Shown in pieces: positions 7,908-17,021 of a stretch of DNA of 64,000 nt (positions are counted from its first letter, which is position 1; each line of letters starts with the position of its first letter). The DNA comes from JACVRW01 sp963734365. Its GTDB lineage: Bacteria > Actinomycetota > Thermoleophilia > Solirubrobacterales > Thermoleophilaceae. A program made the position numbers and the translations under genes. Location: assembly GCA_963734365.1 (NCBI GenBank), contig CAVTGV010000005.1, forward strand, positions 162,889 to 226,888, written 5' to 3'. Below the pieces are notes generated by a model. That model was not told where the DNA came from. It was given only the letters and a program-made list of their open reading frames with translations, and searched no databases.

Positions 7908-8004
7908 GGGCGTGAAGGATCACACGCGAGCGCGGCTGGCTAGTCTTGCTGCACCGCCTCCGAGTGGGGAGGCGATCCGAACGCGAGTTTGAAGGAGGCG
8001 CCAG

Positions 8005-8784
8005 ATGCCAGGTCTCGGCGGGCGCATGTCCACCGTAATCAAGGCGAAGATCTCGAGAATGCTCGACCGGACCGAGGATCCGGGGGAGACCCTGGACTAC
8101 GGCTACCAGAAGCAGGTCGAGATGCTCCAGAACGTCAAGAAGGGCATCGCCGACGTAGTCACGGCCAAGAAGCGCCTGCAGATGCAGTCGTCCAAGCTCG
8201 AGCAGCAGGTGGTCAAGCTCGACACCCAGGCCCGCCAGGCGCTGTCTCAGGGGCGCGAGGACCTCGCCCGCATGGCGCTCGAGCGCAAGACCCTCGCCCA
8301 GACCGAGCTGCAGTCACTCGACTCTCAGATCACCGAGCTCCAGGGCCAGCAGGAGAAGCTCACCGAGAACGAGCAGAAGCTGCGCACCAAGATCGAGGCC
8401 TTCCGGACCAAGAAGGAAGTCATCAAGGCGCAGTACTCGGCCGCCGAGGCTCAGGTCAAGATCTCCGAGGCCGCCTCAGGCGTGGGCGAGGAGATGGCCG
8501 ATCTCGGGCTCGCGATGCAGCGCGCCGAGGACAAGACCGAGACGATGCGGGCCCGCGCGGGCGCCGTCGAGGAGCTCGAGGCCGCCGGTACGTTCGACGA
8601 CATCACCCAGCTGGGCTCCGGCCAGGACGACATCGAGCGCGAGCTCTCCGAGCTCACCAGCGGCGCGCAGGTGGACGACGAGCTGGCCAAGATGAAGGCC
8701 GAGCTCGGCTCGGGCGGCGGCGACTCGCCTGCGCTCGAGCAGGGCGCTGAGCAGGGGGCTGAGCAAGGGAAGGAGAACGCGTGA
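8005..8784 (+). CDS. pspA: phage shock protein A (PspA/IM30 family)
   Basis: A 259-residue PspA/IM30 protein, almost wholly coiled coil from about 25 to 215 (EMLQNVKKGIADVVTAKKRLQ onward). The N-terminus (MPGLGGRMSTVIKAKISRML) can form the amphipathic helix that binds stressed membranes. GAAGGAGG lies 12 bases upstream of the ATG. PspA oligomerises on the inner membrane face to limit proton leakage. The C-terminal 60 residues are acidic and repeat EQGAEQGAEQG. Its stop overlaps the pspAA start (ATGA), so the two are translationally coupled. Actinobacterial pspA often sits beside clgR/pspC; neither is present here. Confidence 0.92.
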   Translation: MPGLGGRMSTVIKAKISRMLDRTEDPGETLDYGYQKQVEMLQNVKKGIADVVTAKKRLQMQSSKLEQQVVKLDTQARQALSQGREDLARMALERKTLAQTELQSLDSQITELQGQQEKLTENEQKLRTKIEAFRTKKEVIKAQYSAAEAQVKISEAASGVGEEMADLGLAMQRAEDKTETMRARAGAVEELEAAGTFDDITQLGSGQDDIERELSELTSGAQVDDELAKMKAELGSGGGDSPALEQGAEQGAEQGKENA

Positions 8785-9059
8785 TCGTCCGGATCTCGGG
8801 CGAGGGCCAGTTCAACCTGCCCGACGAGGACTCGGATCGCCTGAACGAGCTCGACAACCGCGCGGTCGCCGCGATCGATCAGGGCGACGAGACCGGCTTC
8901 CGTGAGCTGTGGTCGCAGATGCTCGAGCTGGTGGCCGGCGACGGCAATCGCGTCTCCGACGACGAGCTCGTGGAGTCCGACGTGATCCTGCCGCCGCGCG
9001 ACATCTCTTTCGACGAGGCCAGCGGCGAGTTCACGGGCGAGGGCCTGATCCCGGACTGA
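8781..9059 (+). CDS. pspAA: PspA-associated protein PspAA
   Basis: A 92-residue acidic protein beginning MIVRISGEGQFNLPDEDSDRLNELDNR and ending FTGEGLIPD, which matches the small PspAA partner encoded next to PspA in many actinobacteria and archaea. Start and stop overlap (ATGA) with pspA. The family is known to act with PspA in envelope stress; its mechanism is not established. A second psp locus (pspAB-htpX) lies about 14 kb away. Confidence 0.85.
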   Translation: MIVRISGEGQFNLPDEDSDRLNELDNRAVAAIDQGDETGFRELWSQMLELVAGDGNRVSDDELVESDVILPPRDISFDEASGEFTGEGLIPD

Positions 9060-9078
9060 GCGGCGCCCGCTCCGCCCG

Positions 9079-9552
9079 TCAGAGCTCGCGCTCGTAGAAG
9101 TAGTTGACCGGCCCGCCCGGTCGTCCTCCGGTGTTGTCGAAGCCGAGGCTCTCGTAGAGAGCGCGGGCGGCCGTGTCGTCCTCGCCGGTGCCGAGGTCCA
9201 TGTGGTCGGCGCCCTCCGCTCGGGCGACCTCGATGGCCGCCTCCATGAGCGCGCGTCCCAGTCCCTGTCCCCGCCGGCCGGGAACCACGTACAGCTCGGC
9301 CAGGTAGCACTCCAGAGCGTTGGTCCAGATGGCCGGGCGAAAGCGCAGCAGCGCGAGCCCGTCCGGGCCGGGTCCGCCCACGAGGACCGTGAGCTCACCT
9401 TCGCCGAGCAACATCCGCACGCGTTCGGCCAGCGCCTGCGGACCCGGCGTGATGTCGTCGAACTCCGTGTTGAAGTCGTGGAGAAGGCGGCCGATCGCCT
9501 CGGCGTCGGCGGCGCCCGCGCGGCGTACGTCTGTGTCTGGGGAGGTGCTCAT
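9079..9552 (-). CDS. GNAT N-acetyltransferase
   Basis: A 157-residue GNAT protein. I use ATG 9552; a GTG two codons upstream is also possible. ECYLAELYVVPGRRGQGLGRALMEAAIEVARA contains motif A with the R/Q-x-x-G-x-G/A loop (RRGQGLG) that binds the acetyl-CoA pyrophosphate, and AARALYESLGFDNTGG is motif B with the conserved tyrosine. It transfers acetyl from acetyl-CoA to an unknown amine. Divergent from the SRPBCC gene at 9614. Confidence 0.88.
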   Translation of the reverse strand: MSTSPDTDVRRAGAADAEAIGRLLHDFNTEFDDITPGPQALAERVRMLLGEGELTVLVGGPGPDGLALLRFRPAIWTNALECYLAELYVVPGRRGQGLGRALMEAAIEVARAEGADHMDLGTGEDDTAARALYESLGFDNTGGRPGGPVNYFYEREL

Positions 9553-9613
9553 GTCCACAAGAGTGTGCGCGATCGCTCATACCGGAGGCGCTCGTGCTGG
9601 CATCTTCACCGTC

Positions 9614-10090
9614 GTGGCCGCCTGGACAGCTACAGCAACAGCGAACGCGACCCCCGAGCAGCTCCTCGAGGTCCTCACCCATCCGGAGGAGATCCGGCGC
9701 TGGTCGCCCGTCTCGTTCGACCTCGGCGAGAGCGACGACGCCCGCCTCGACGCCGGCGCCCGGGTCCGTGTCACGGGCCGGCTGGCCGGGGTGGCGGTGG
9801 GCTTCGACGTGGAGGTGCACGCCGCCGGCGACGGTGGACTCGAGCTGTCAGCCGACGGCCCGATCGGCCTGGACGTGCGCTACGAGGTCACCGGAGACGG
9901 CACCGGGTCCGAGCTCAGCGCATCCGTGGCCATGCGCCGCGGTGGCGGCCTCAGGGGCCGCCTGGTGGCCAACGCCGCCGCCACGCTGCTGTCGGCCGGG
10001 GCGCTCGACAGCGCCACCCGGCGCATCGCCGACGCGGCGGAGTCCCAGCTCTCCGCCGGCGAGTCCGAGCTGTGGGCCCTCGCTGCCTGA
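9614..10090 (+). CDS. SRPBCC (START-like) ligand-binding protein
   Basis: A 158-residue protein, GTG start at 9614. An in-frame ATG at 9551 is preceded by GGGGAGG, but the 21 codons between are rich in A/T third positions, unlike the gene, so I treat them as untranslated; the start is uncertain. AAWTATATANATPEQLLEVLTHPEEIRRWSPVSF is the opening of a polyketide-cyclase/START domain, followed by beta strands (VRVTGRLAGVAVGFDVEV) and a long C-terminal helix. These domains bind hydrophobic ligands; no substrate can be assigned. Confidence 0.7.
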   Translation: MAAWTATATANATPEQLLEVLTHPEEIRRWSPVSFDLGESDDARLDAGARVRVTGRLAGVAVGFDVEVHAAGDGGLELSADGPIGLDVRYEVTGDGTGSELSASVAMRRGGGLRGRLVANAAATLLSAGALDSATRRIADAAESQLSAGESELWALAA

Positions 10091-10094
10091 ACCG

Positions 10095-11105
10095 CTAGGC
10101 GGTCTCGGCGCGGGTTGTCCGGCGCAGGCCCGCGCGACGTCTCAGGACCACCACCAGCGCGGCGCCCGCCAGCAGCGGCAGACCGAGCACGAGCAGCCAC
10201 GGCACGCCGTCGTCGGTCTCGCGCTCCGTCCGGCGGATCGTCGCGCTCCGGTGGCCGGCGATCCTCGCGCGCAACGTGGCGGTGTCGACGCTGGCTAGCG
10301 TGCGCTGTCCGGCCAGCACGGCGAGCGTGCCTCCGTCGAGATCGAGCTTGGAGTGCCACAGGCCATCCGGGCCGGTCGCCATGCCCTCGAGGTCGATGCA
10401 GAACGCCCTGCGCTTCTCGGTGTCGAGCGCGTGGATGAAGGCGTACTCGGAGCCCTTGTAGAGGGTGTACTCCCAGCGCCCTCCCGGCCCGGTGGCGCGG
10501 GTCATCGGCCACCCGTTCATGCGCTCATCGGGCTCGCGCGGATCCACGATCGGCTTCTTCAGCAGGCGCTCACGGCGCAGGTCGTACGCCCGCACCTCGT
10601 ACCGGGCGGGGTCCCTCGGCGACAGGTAGCGGATCAGGTACATCGTGCGCGCGTCGGGTGAGAGGGCGTCGAAGCTGAAGTCGCCCTTCAGGGCGAATCG
10701 CCGCCGGATCCGCAACGTCTCGGTGTCGGCCAGCGCGAACCGGGTCGTGTTATGGGGAAGGGCTCGCCGCGGCTGGATCAGGGCCAGCGTGCGACCGTCC
10801 GCGCTGAGCCCACTCGGGGTGGCGTCGTACGCCACGACCGGAACCGTCAGCCGCCCTTTCACGACGACCCGCCGCAGGCGGCGCCTGCTGTCGGCGTCGA
10901 TCGCCTCGAGTGCCGTGCCGGTCCCGGCGCGCCGCGTCATATAGGCCACTCCCTCGCCCGGAGCCTGGATCGGGCGCGCGTCCACCCCCACCACGGGCTG
11001 GCCGTCTGCCCCCGCGGCGGGGGGAGCCACGGCCAGAGCGAGGACGCTGCCGACGAGCGGCATGAGCAGTGTCGCGATGCGGGCGCGGGTGGTCATGCCC
11101 TCCAT
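10095..11105 (-). CDS. membrane-anchored beta-propeller protein
   Basis: A 336-residue exported protein with a signal peptide (RIATLLMPLVGSVLALAVAPPAAGA), a region of repeated beta blades (GLSADGRTLALIQPR, FDALSPDARTMYLIRYL, MATGPDGLWHSKLDL) and a C-terminal transmembrane helix (WLLVLGLPLLAGAALVVVL) followed by arginines that hold the tail inside. The propeller therefore faces outside. An ATG three codons later (11096) is an alternative start. No enzyme motif is visible; such proteins often bind wall or protein partners. Confidence 0.72.
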   Translation of the reverse strand: MEGMTTRARIATLLMPLVGSVLALAVAPPAAGADGQPVVGVDARPIQAPGEGVAYMTRRAGTGTALEAIDADSRRRLRRVVVKGRLTVPVVAYDATPSGLSADGRTLALIQPRRALPHNTTRFALADTETLRIRRRFALKGDFSFDALSPDARTMYLIRYLSPRDPARYEVRAYDLRRERLLKKPIVDPREPDERMNGWPMTRATGPGGRWEYTLYKGSEYAFIHALDTEKRRAFCIDLEGMATGPDGLWHSKLDLDGGTLAVLAGQRTLASVDTATLRARIAGHRSATIRRTERETDDGVPWLLVLGLPLLAGAALVVVLRRRAGLRRTTRAETA

Positions 11106-11166
11106 ACGGTGAGCGCGGCGTGGCAGGTCCGCGGTGGTGCTGCGCCCCGTGGACCGGGCGTGTGCT

Positions 11167-11218
11167 GGGGGTTCCTGACGTTAGGTGCCCTATAGCGTCA
11201 CTTTCGTCAGGAACCCCC
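11167..11218. repeat. 14-bp perfect inverted repeat, 24-base loop
   Basis: GGGGGTTCCTGACG (11167-11180) is exactly complementary to CGTCAGGAACCCCC (11205-11218). The loop holds a TATAGCGTCA segment and is markedly less GC-rich than the surroundings. It sits in the 195-base gap between divergent genes (propeller and acyl-CoA dehydrogenase). It could be an operator, a leader hairpin or a copy of a dispersed palindrome. A hairpin at 37513-37583 shares the GGGGGTT and TTCCT elements. Confidence 0.6.
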
Positions 11219-11300
11219 CACGCACGTCTCGTACTCACCCCCCTCACTGCCAACCGGATCACGCCCGACCGTCGCGCAGGCCCGAGCGGAAGGCAGCGGC

Positions 11301-12632
11301 ATGCAAAGCTCCCAGGGAATGGACGCCGACACCCGTGCCGCAGACGACACCGCAGTGACCACCGAGCAGGCCACGGCCGCCGCCGAGGAGGCCATGGCGC
11401 CGCCGCCCGCCCCGGTGGACACCCCCTTCTCGATGGCGCTCAACCAGGACCAGCGCGACATTCGCGAGTGGGTGCACGGCTTCGCCGAGAACACGGTCCG
11501 CCCGGCCGCGGCGGAGTGGGACGAGCGCGAGGAGACTCCCTGGCCGGTGATCCAGGAGGCCGCCAAGATCGGGCTCTACGGCTTCGAGGGGCTGGCCCAG
11601 TTCTGGGCCGATCCGAGCGGGCTCACGTTGCCGGTGGTCAACGAGGAGCTGTTCTGGGGCGACGCCGGCATCGGCATGTCGATCATGGGCACCTCCCTCG
11701 CCGTGGCCGGGATCTTCAGCGCGGGCACTCCGGAGCAGCTGGGCGAGTGGGTGCCGCAGTGCTTCGGCAGCGAGAACGAGCCGCAGGTCGGCTCGTTCTG
11801 CGTGTCGGAGCCCGACGCTGGGTCGGACGTCTCCTCGCTGCGCACCCGCGCCCGCTACGACGAGGCGAGCGACGAGTGGGTCATCAACGGGCAGAAGGCC
11901 TGGGCCACCAACGGCGGGATCGCCAACGTGCACGTGGTGGTGGCGTCGGTCGAGCCCGAGCTCAAGGCCCGCGGTCAGGCGGCCTTCGTGATACCGCCCG
12001 CCACCAAGGGCCTCGAGATGGGCACCAAGGTGAAGAAGCACGGGTTGCGCGCGTCGCACACCGCCGACGTGTTCCTCGACGATTGCCGTGTGCCGGGAAG
12101 CTGCCTGCTCGGAGGCAAGGAGAAGCTCGACGAGCGCTTGGCACGCGCCCGGGAGGGCACGCGGGCCAAGAGCCAGGCGGCGATGAAGACCTTCGAGGTC
12201 AGCCGGCCGACGGTGGGCGCCCAGGCCCTCGGCATCGCGCGCGCGGCCTACGAGTATGCGCTCGGCTACGCCAAGGAGCGCTCTCAGTTCGGACGGCCGA
12301 TCATCGAGAACCAGGCGATCGCCTTCGCCCTGGCGGACATGAAGATGGAGATCGACTGCGCCCGCATGCTCGTCTGGCGCGCATCGTGGATGGGCAAGGC
12401 CGGCGTGCCCTTCGACGCCGCCGAGGGCTCCATGAGCAAGCTGAAGGCGGGCGAGGTGGCCGTCTGGGCCACCGAGCGAGCGATCCAGATCCTGGGCGGC
12501 AACGGCTACACGCGGGAGTACCCGGTGGAGCGGATGCACCGCGACGCGAAGATCTACACGATCTTCGAGGGCACGTCGGAGATCCAGCGGCTGGTGATCG
12601 CCCGGGCTATCTCAGGGATGCAGATCCAGTAA
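11301..12632 (+). CDS. acyl-CoA dehydrogenase
   Basis: A 443-residue acyl-CoA dehydrogenase paralogous to the one at 5149. An N-terminal extension of about 45 residues rich in Ala/Glu/Pro precedes the helical domain (MALNQDQRDIREWVHGFAEN). The middle domain has FCVSEPDAGSDVSSLRTRA and AWATNGGIANVHVVVAS; the C-terminal domain has RSQFGRPIIENQAIAFALAD, ILGGNGYTREYPVERMHRDA and KIYTIFEGTSEIQRLVIAR, whose FEGTSE glutamate is the expected base. All elements for FAD binding and catalysis are present. GGAAGG lies upstream of the ATG. Its 3' end overlaps the convergent truncated gene by 26 bases. Substrate unknown. Confidence 0.93.
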   Translation: MQSSQGMDADTRAADDTAVTTEQATAAAEEAMAPPPAPVDTPFSMALNQDQRDIREWVHGFAENTVRPAAAEWDEREETPWPVIQEAAKIGLYGFEGLAQFWADPSGLTLPVVNEELFWGDAGIGMSIMGTSLAVAGIFSAGTPEQLGEWVPQCFGSENEPQVGSFCVSEPDAGSDVSSLRTRARYDEASDEWVINGQKAWATNGGIANVHVVVASVEPELKARGQAAFVIPPATKGLEMGTKVKKHGLRASHTADVFLDDCRVPGSCLLGGKEKLDERLARAREGTRAKSQAAMKTFEVSRPTVGAQALGIARAAYEYALGYAKERSQFGRPIIENQAIAFALADMKMEIDCARMLVWRASWMGKAGVPFDAAEGSMSKLKAGEVAVWATERAIQILGGNGYTREYPVERMHRDAKIYTIFEGTSEIQRLVIARAISGMQIQ

Positions 12633-13050
12633 GGGGCCGCCGTGGAAGCCCAGCCACGGTGAACGGCAGCTGCCCGGTATCGAAGTCGGCGTTGACGACG
12701 AGGTACAGGCCCTTCGCCCGGTCGACCGTGGACGGGCCGCGGAGCAGGTCGCTGGACTGGGTGCGCTCGAGCGTGGCGCGCCGCGCGCCGCCGCGCAGCT
12801 TCAGGAAGGACAGCTGCGCCGGGTCTCCCTGGACGACGACGAGGCGGCCGTCGTCGAGCAGCATGCCGTCACCGCCTGGCACCGTCGCGCCCTCGACCTG
12901 CGCGATCTCGCGGACCGAGGCGCCGGCGTTGCCCAGCTCGATCCGGAACAAACCACCGCTGTTGCTATCCACCGCGACCAGCGTCCGACTGCTCGTGGCG
13001 ACGATGCCGTTCAGGTTGAACTCGCCGGCCTCGTACGGGATCGCGCTCAC
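12607..13050 (-). pseudogene. 5'-truncated SMP-30/NHL-type propeller protein
   Basis: About 147 residues can be read from GTG 13050: SAIPYEAGEFNLNGIVATSSRTLVAVDSNSGGLFRIELG, then VPGGDGMLLDDGRLVVVQGD and STVDRAKGLYLVVNADFD. These are blades from the C-terminal half of secreted SMP-30/NHL-like proteins of roughly 300 residues. The N-terminal half and signal peptide are missing: the frame runs back into the 3' end of the LuxR-type gene. The remnant overlaps the acyl-CoA dehydrogenase stop at the other end. I think it is a decayed gene, but a short coupled protein cannot be excluded. Confidence 0.55.
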
Positions 13051-13073
13051 GTCCAGGGCCCTGAGCTCGGCCG

Positions 13074-15932
13074 TCAGCCCACGAGCAGGCCCAGCTCGGC
13101 GGCCCTCGAGGTGGCCTCCGTGCGCGTGCGGCAGCCGAGCTTGGCGAGGATGTTGCGTACGTGCATGTCGACCGTTCGCGGGCTGAGGAACAGCTCGCCC
13201 GCGATCTCGCGGTTCGTTCGGCCGACTGCGACGAGCCGCATCACCTCGAGCTCGCGCCGCGACAGGCCGGCACCCTGGTGGTTGGCGGCGGCGCGCCGGC
13301 CGAGGCGCTGCTCCACGGACTCGCCGAGCTTGGCCACCTCGGCCGCGGCCTCGTCTGCGAGCGGGCGCGAGCCGAGCTTGCGTGCGGTGCGGTAGGCACC
13401 CACCAGCCGCTCGAGCGCCAGGTCGCGCTGGCCGGAAGCGGCCAGCGCCACGCCCGCGCGCAGCTGGATCTGCGCTCGCTCGAAGGGGATGTCGAGCGCA
13501 GCCTGGAGCTCGAGCGCGCGGGTGAACTGCTCGGTGGCGGCGAGCGCGTCGCCCTCGGCGAGCGTGATCTCGCCGAGTGCGTGGGCCAGCGCCGCGACCG
13601 CGTCCGGGTACCCCGACGACGCGCCGATCGCCGAGAGCGCGTCGGCGCAGGCACGTGCGTCCCGCAGCGCGCCGCGCCTCGCGAAGAAGCACGCCGCCCA
13701 GCGCAATCCCCAGACGGCGTAGTGGTGATCTTCGGAGCGTTCCCAGCGAGCGAGCACGAAGCGGCAGCGCTCGGCGGCGGCTTCGTGTGCGCCCTCGTGA
13801 TGCTCGACCCAGGCCAGAGCGGCGGCGCAGTCGACCTCCATCGAGACGACGCCGATGCGGGAGGCGGCGTTGAGACTGCGGAGCAGCAGCGGGCGAGCGG
13901 CGCTGGTGTCGCCGCGGAAGGCGTAGATGGCCCCGAGCACCCCATCGGCGACCAGATCGGCGCCCCCGGCGCGTTGATGCAGGTCACGGCAGAGCTCCTC
14001 GCTGCCGCCCCAGTCGCCCAACTCGCGCAGCACATACGCCACGCAGGCGAGGCAGGTGTGCTCGAGAGCGTCGACGCCGTCGGTGCGGCAGAGCCCGACG
14101 GCGGTGGTGAGCGCGGTCTCGGCGCCGGCGTAGTCGGCCGAGACCTCGAGTGCTGTGCCGAGCCGCTGATAGACCTCGGCGGCCTCGGCGGTCAGCTCGT
14201 GCTCGAGCGCCAGCGACAGCCCCGCCCGGACGGTCTGGAGGCCGGCCTCGAGCTCGCCGCGCTTGGCCATCGCCACGCCCTGGAGGCCGAGCGCGCGGGC
14301 GCGCAGGTCCGTGCGCTCGGCGTGCGTGGCTTCCTCCACGGCGCGCTCGGCCAGCTCGACCGCCTCCGTGTGCTTGCCCGCGCTCTGCAGGTAGCCCGCC
14401 CCGATCAGGTGCTCGGCGGCCGCCTCGCCCGGAAGGCCGTTCGCCGTGAACACATCCGCCGCCACTCGGCGCGCGGCCAGCGCGCGATCTCGGTCGCTCT
14501 GCAGCTCGAACACGCCGGCGAGGCGGCGCTCAGCATCGGCAAGCGCGCGCCCGCCACCGTGCGTCCGGTGCGCGGCGGCAACTTCGCGCAGCGTTCGCGT
14601 GGCCTCGGTCAGCTCGCCCGCGAGCTCGCAGCAGCGGGCGTGGCGCTCCAGCAGGGCCACGCGATCTGCGCTTCGCTCGCCCTCGGGCCACAACTCGAGC
14701 GCCTGACGGCCGGCACGCGCGGCGTCGCGGTAGGCATGCACCGCCATCAGCTCCTCGCTCGCGCGAACGAGCGCGTCGAGCGCGCGAACCGGCTCGCGCG
14801 CGGCGAGCCAGTGGGCGGCGACCTCGGAGCTCTTGCCGTCACGGCCGTCCAGGAGCTCGGCGAGGCCGCGATGCAGCGATCGACGACGTAGCCAGGGGAT
14901 GTCCTCGTAGATCGCGTCGCGGGCGAGCGGGTGGCGAAACGCGGCCTGGTCGCCACTTCCCTCGACGATCACGCCGCTCGCCGCCAGCTCCTCCAGACCG
15001 TCGGCACAGCCCAGTGCGGCCACGAGCTCGATCTCGAAACGCGGCCCGGCCACCGCGGCCGCCTCAGCGGTGGTGCGCGCCTCCACCGAGAGCCCGGCGG
15101 TGCGCAGCAGCACGGCATCCCTGATCGTCTCGGGCAGTGGCACCTCGCTCTCACCGGCGAGCTCGACCCCGGCCGCACCGCTCTGCAGCCGGTCGTCCCC
15201 CCGCAACGCGGTGACCAGCTCCTCCACGAAGAAGGGCACGCCCTGGGTCCGATGGTGCACGATGCGGGCGAGCGCCGGTGAGACGGGAGCCTCGAGCACG
15301 ACGGCGGTCAGCTCGGCCGTCTGCTCGGGCGTCAGCGGTTCGAGCACCAGCTCGCGCAGCATCCGATCGCGGCGGAGCGCGGTGCGCAGCGCGCGTAGCG
15401 GATGCGAGCGCGGCATCTCGTCCGTGCGGTACGCGGCGATCAGCAGCACCGGCAGGTCGGGAAGGCTGGTGGCGAGGGCGGCCAGCAGCTCGAGCGTCGC
15501 GTCGTCGGACCACTGGAGGTCGTCGAGGAGGATGATCGCCGGATGGCGGCCGGCAATGGTGGCCAGCCCGCAGCGGATGCTCTCGAACAGGGTGGCGCGG
15601 TCGCTCTCCGCCACGGCGTCGCCGAGCTCCGGCAGCAGCAGCGCGAGATGGCCGCGTAGCCGGCCGCAGTCCTCGAGCGCGTCCGGCTCATGGCGCAGAT
15701 GGCTGCGCAGCGCAGCGACCATCGGGCTGTAGGGCGGCGCGGCCGGGCTCGCGGCACCGCGAAGAAACGTCGCGTCGGCGCTGGTGGCCACCTCCTCGGC
15801 AAGCCGCGTCTTGCCGACCCCCGCGTCGCCTCCGAGCAGCACGAGCGACCCATTCCCCGCGATCGCTTCGGCTGCCGCCTCCTCGAGCCAGGCGCGCTCG
15901 GCTTCCCGGCCGATCACCCCTCCCGCGTCCAT
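13074..15932 (-). CDS. large ATP-binding LuxR-family (LAL/MalT-like) regulator
   Basis: A 952-residue one-component regulator. The N-terminal AAA-type ATPase has Walker A GGDAGVGKTRLAEE (about 34-47) and Walker B HPAIILLDDLQWSDD. A long TPR-like helical region follows (about 370-870; repeated A/L-rich pairs such as ALGLQGVAMAKRGELEAGLQ). The C-terminus is a LuxR DNA-binding domain: GLSRRELEVMRLVAVGRTNR, then EIAGELFLSPRTVDMHVRNI and LAKLGCRTRTEA. LAL regulators bind an inducer through the TPR region and activate transcription. Targets are unknown; the divergent small gene at 16029 is the nearest candidate. The stop overlaps the region where the truncated propeller gene begins. Confidence 0.92.
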   Translation of the reverse strand: MDAGGVIGREAERAWLEEAAAEAIAGNGSLVLLGGDAGVGKTRLAEEVATSADATFLRGAASPAAPPYSPMVAALRSHLRHEPDALEDCGRLRGHLALLLPELGDAVAESDRATLFESIRCGLATIAGRHPAIILLDDLQWSDDATLELLAALATSLPDLPVLLIAAYRTDEMPRSHPLRALRTALRRDRMLRELVLEPLTPEQTAELTAVVLEAPVSPALARIVHHRTQGVPFFVEELVTALRGDDRLQSGAAGVELAGESEVPLPETIRDAVLLRTAGLSVEARTTAEAAAVAGPRFEIELVAALGCADGLEELAASGVIVEGSGDQAAFRHPLARDAIYEDIPWLRRRSLHRGLAELLDGRDGKSSEVAAHWLAAREPVRALDALVRASEELMAVHAYRDAARAGRQALELWPEGERSADRVALLERHARCCELAGELTEATRTLREVAAAHRTHGGGRALADAERRLAGVFELQSDRDRALAARRVAADVFTANGLPGEAAAEHLIGAGYLQSAGKHTEAVELAERAVEEATHAERTDLRARALGLQGVAMAKRGELEAGLQTVRAGLSLALEHELTAEAAEVYQRLGTALEVSADYAGAETALTTAVGLCRTDGVDALEHTCLACVAYVLRELGDWGGSEELCRDLHQRAGGADLVADGVLGAIYAFRGDTSAARPLLLRSLNAASRIGVVSMEVDCAAALAWVEHHEGAHEAAAERCRFVLARWERSEDHHYAVWGLRWAACFFARRGALRDARACADALSAIGASSGYPDAVAALAHALGEITLAEGDALAATEQFTRALELQAALDIPFERAQIQLRAGVALAASGQRDLALERLVGAYRTARKLGSRPLADEAAAEVAKLGESVEQRLGRRAAANHQGAGLSRRELEVMRLVAVGRTNREIAGELFLSPRTVDMHVRNILAKLGCRTRTEATSRAAELGLLVG

Positions 15933-16028
15933 GCTGTGAGTCTAATCCGGGCCGAATACGGCATCGAGCCGTGCAATTACGGTAGATCTGCGGATGTCCA
16001 CGGCGTGCGTGCGCCGTACGGTTGTCGC

Positions 16029-16322
16029 ATGAACCTCTACACCATTCGCAGGCGCGACTTCTGGGACAGCGCCGATGCCCTACAGCAATCCGCCAACCGC
16101 TCGACCGAGGCCGGCGAGGAGATGTCCGATGACATCCGCTGGATCCGCACCTACGTGGTGCAGGAGGAGTCCGGACGCCTCGGGACCCTCTGCATCTACG
16201 AGGGCTCCAGCGCCGAGAAGGTGCGCGAGCACGCCGAACGCGCCGGCATGCCGGCCGACGAGGTAACACTCGTGGCCGACACGGTGATCGTTCGGCCCGA
16301 CCCCGTGGCCGCCACCGGCTAG
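16029..16322 (+). CDS. DUF4242-type small protein
   Basis: A 97-residue protein starting MNLYTIRRRDFWDSADALQQ. IRWIRTYVVQEESGRLGTLCIYEGSSAEKVREHAERAGMPADEV matches the ferredoxin-like DUF4242 pattern: strand, W-containing turn, strand with GxxxCIYE, then helix with HAxxAGxPADE. Members of this family have been described as nickel-binding or of unknown function. Codon use is typical of the window. It is divergent from the LuxR-type regulator, with a short inverted repeat (ACGGCG/CGCCGT, 16000-16017) just before the start. Confidence 0.75.
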   Translation: MNLYTIRRRDFWDSADALQQSANRSTEAGEEMSDDIRWIRTYVVQEESGRLGTLCIYEGSSAEKVREHAERAGMPADEVTLVADTVIVRPDPVAATG

Positions 16323-16346
16323 CCAAGACAGACGCGCGACCCGCGC

Positions 16347-17021
16347 GTGACCACATTCGCACTGATTCACGGCGCCTGGCACGATGGTTCGTGCTGGGCG
16401 CCGGTCGTGCGCAACCTACGGGGGCGGGGCCACGCGGCGCTGGCACCCGACCTGCCGTTTCACGATCCGAAGACGGGCTTCGAGGAGCGTGTACGGCCGG
16501 TACTGGATGCGCTCGACCGCGCCGCCGACCCCGTGGTCGTCGTCGGCCACTCGATGGGATCCGCCTACGCGGCGCTGGTCGCGTCGGCGCGTCCCGGCTC
16601 CCTCCTCGTGCTCCTCTGCCCGAGGCTCGGCGGACTCGCGCCGCCGCCCGGCGCACCCCGCACCTTCCGCGAGGGCTTCCCGTTCCCGGCCGACCGTCCG
16701 GACGGCACGAGCGCCTGGGATGCCGATGCGGCTATCCGCGCGATGTACGGACGCCTGCCCGTGGAGACCGCGAGCGCGCTGGCGCAGCGCCTGCGGCCGA
16801 TGGCTCCGCCGGCCGGCGACTACCCGCTGCCCGGCCATCCCGACGTCGCGACCGTCCTCGTGTACGCAGCCGATGACGAGTTCTTCGAGCCGGCCTGGGA
16901 GCGGTTCATGGCGCGCGAGCTCCTCGGCGTGGAGCCGATCGAAATCCCCGGCGGCCACTTCCCGATGGCCGAAGACCCCGACGCTCTCGCCGGCCTCCTC
17001 GACCGCCTGGCAGGCCGGTGA
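16347..17021 (+). CDS. alpha/beta hydrolase
   Basis: A 224-residue hydrolase from GTG 16347. TTFALIHGAWHDGSCWAPVV holds the HGAWHG-like oxyanion region, VVVVGHSMGSAYAALV the nucleophile elbow (G-H-S-M-G), VLVYAADDEFFEPAW the acid region, and EPIEIPGGHFPMAEDPDAL the catalytic histidine. Size and motifs match salicylate-esterase/methyl-esterase-like members of the fold. Cytosolic; substrate unknown. Its stop lies directly next to the stop of the convergent permease gene. Confidence 0.85.
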   Translation: MTTFALIHGAWHDGSCWAPVVRNLRGRGHAALAPDLPFHDPKTGFEERVRPVLDALDRAADPVVVVGHSMGSAYAALVASARPGSLLVLLCPRLGGLAPPPGAPRTFREGFPFPADRPDGTSAWDADAAIRAMYGRLPVETASALAQRLRPMAPPAGDYPLPGHPDVATVLVYAADDEFFEPAWERFMARELLGVEPIEIPGGHFPMAEDPDALAGLLDRLAGR

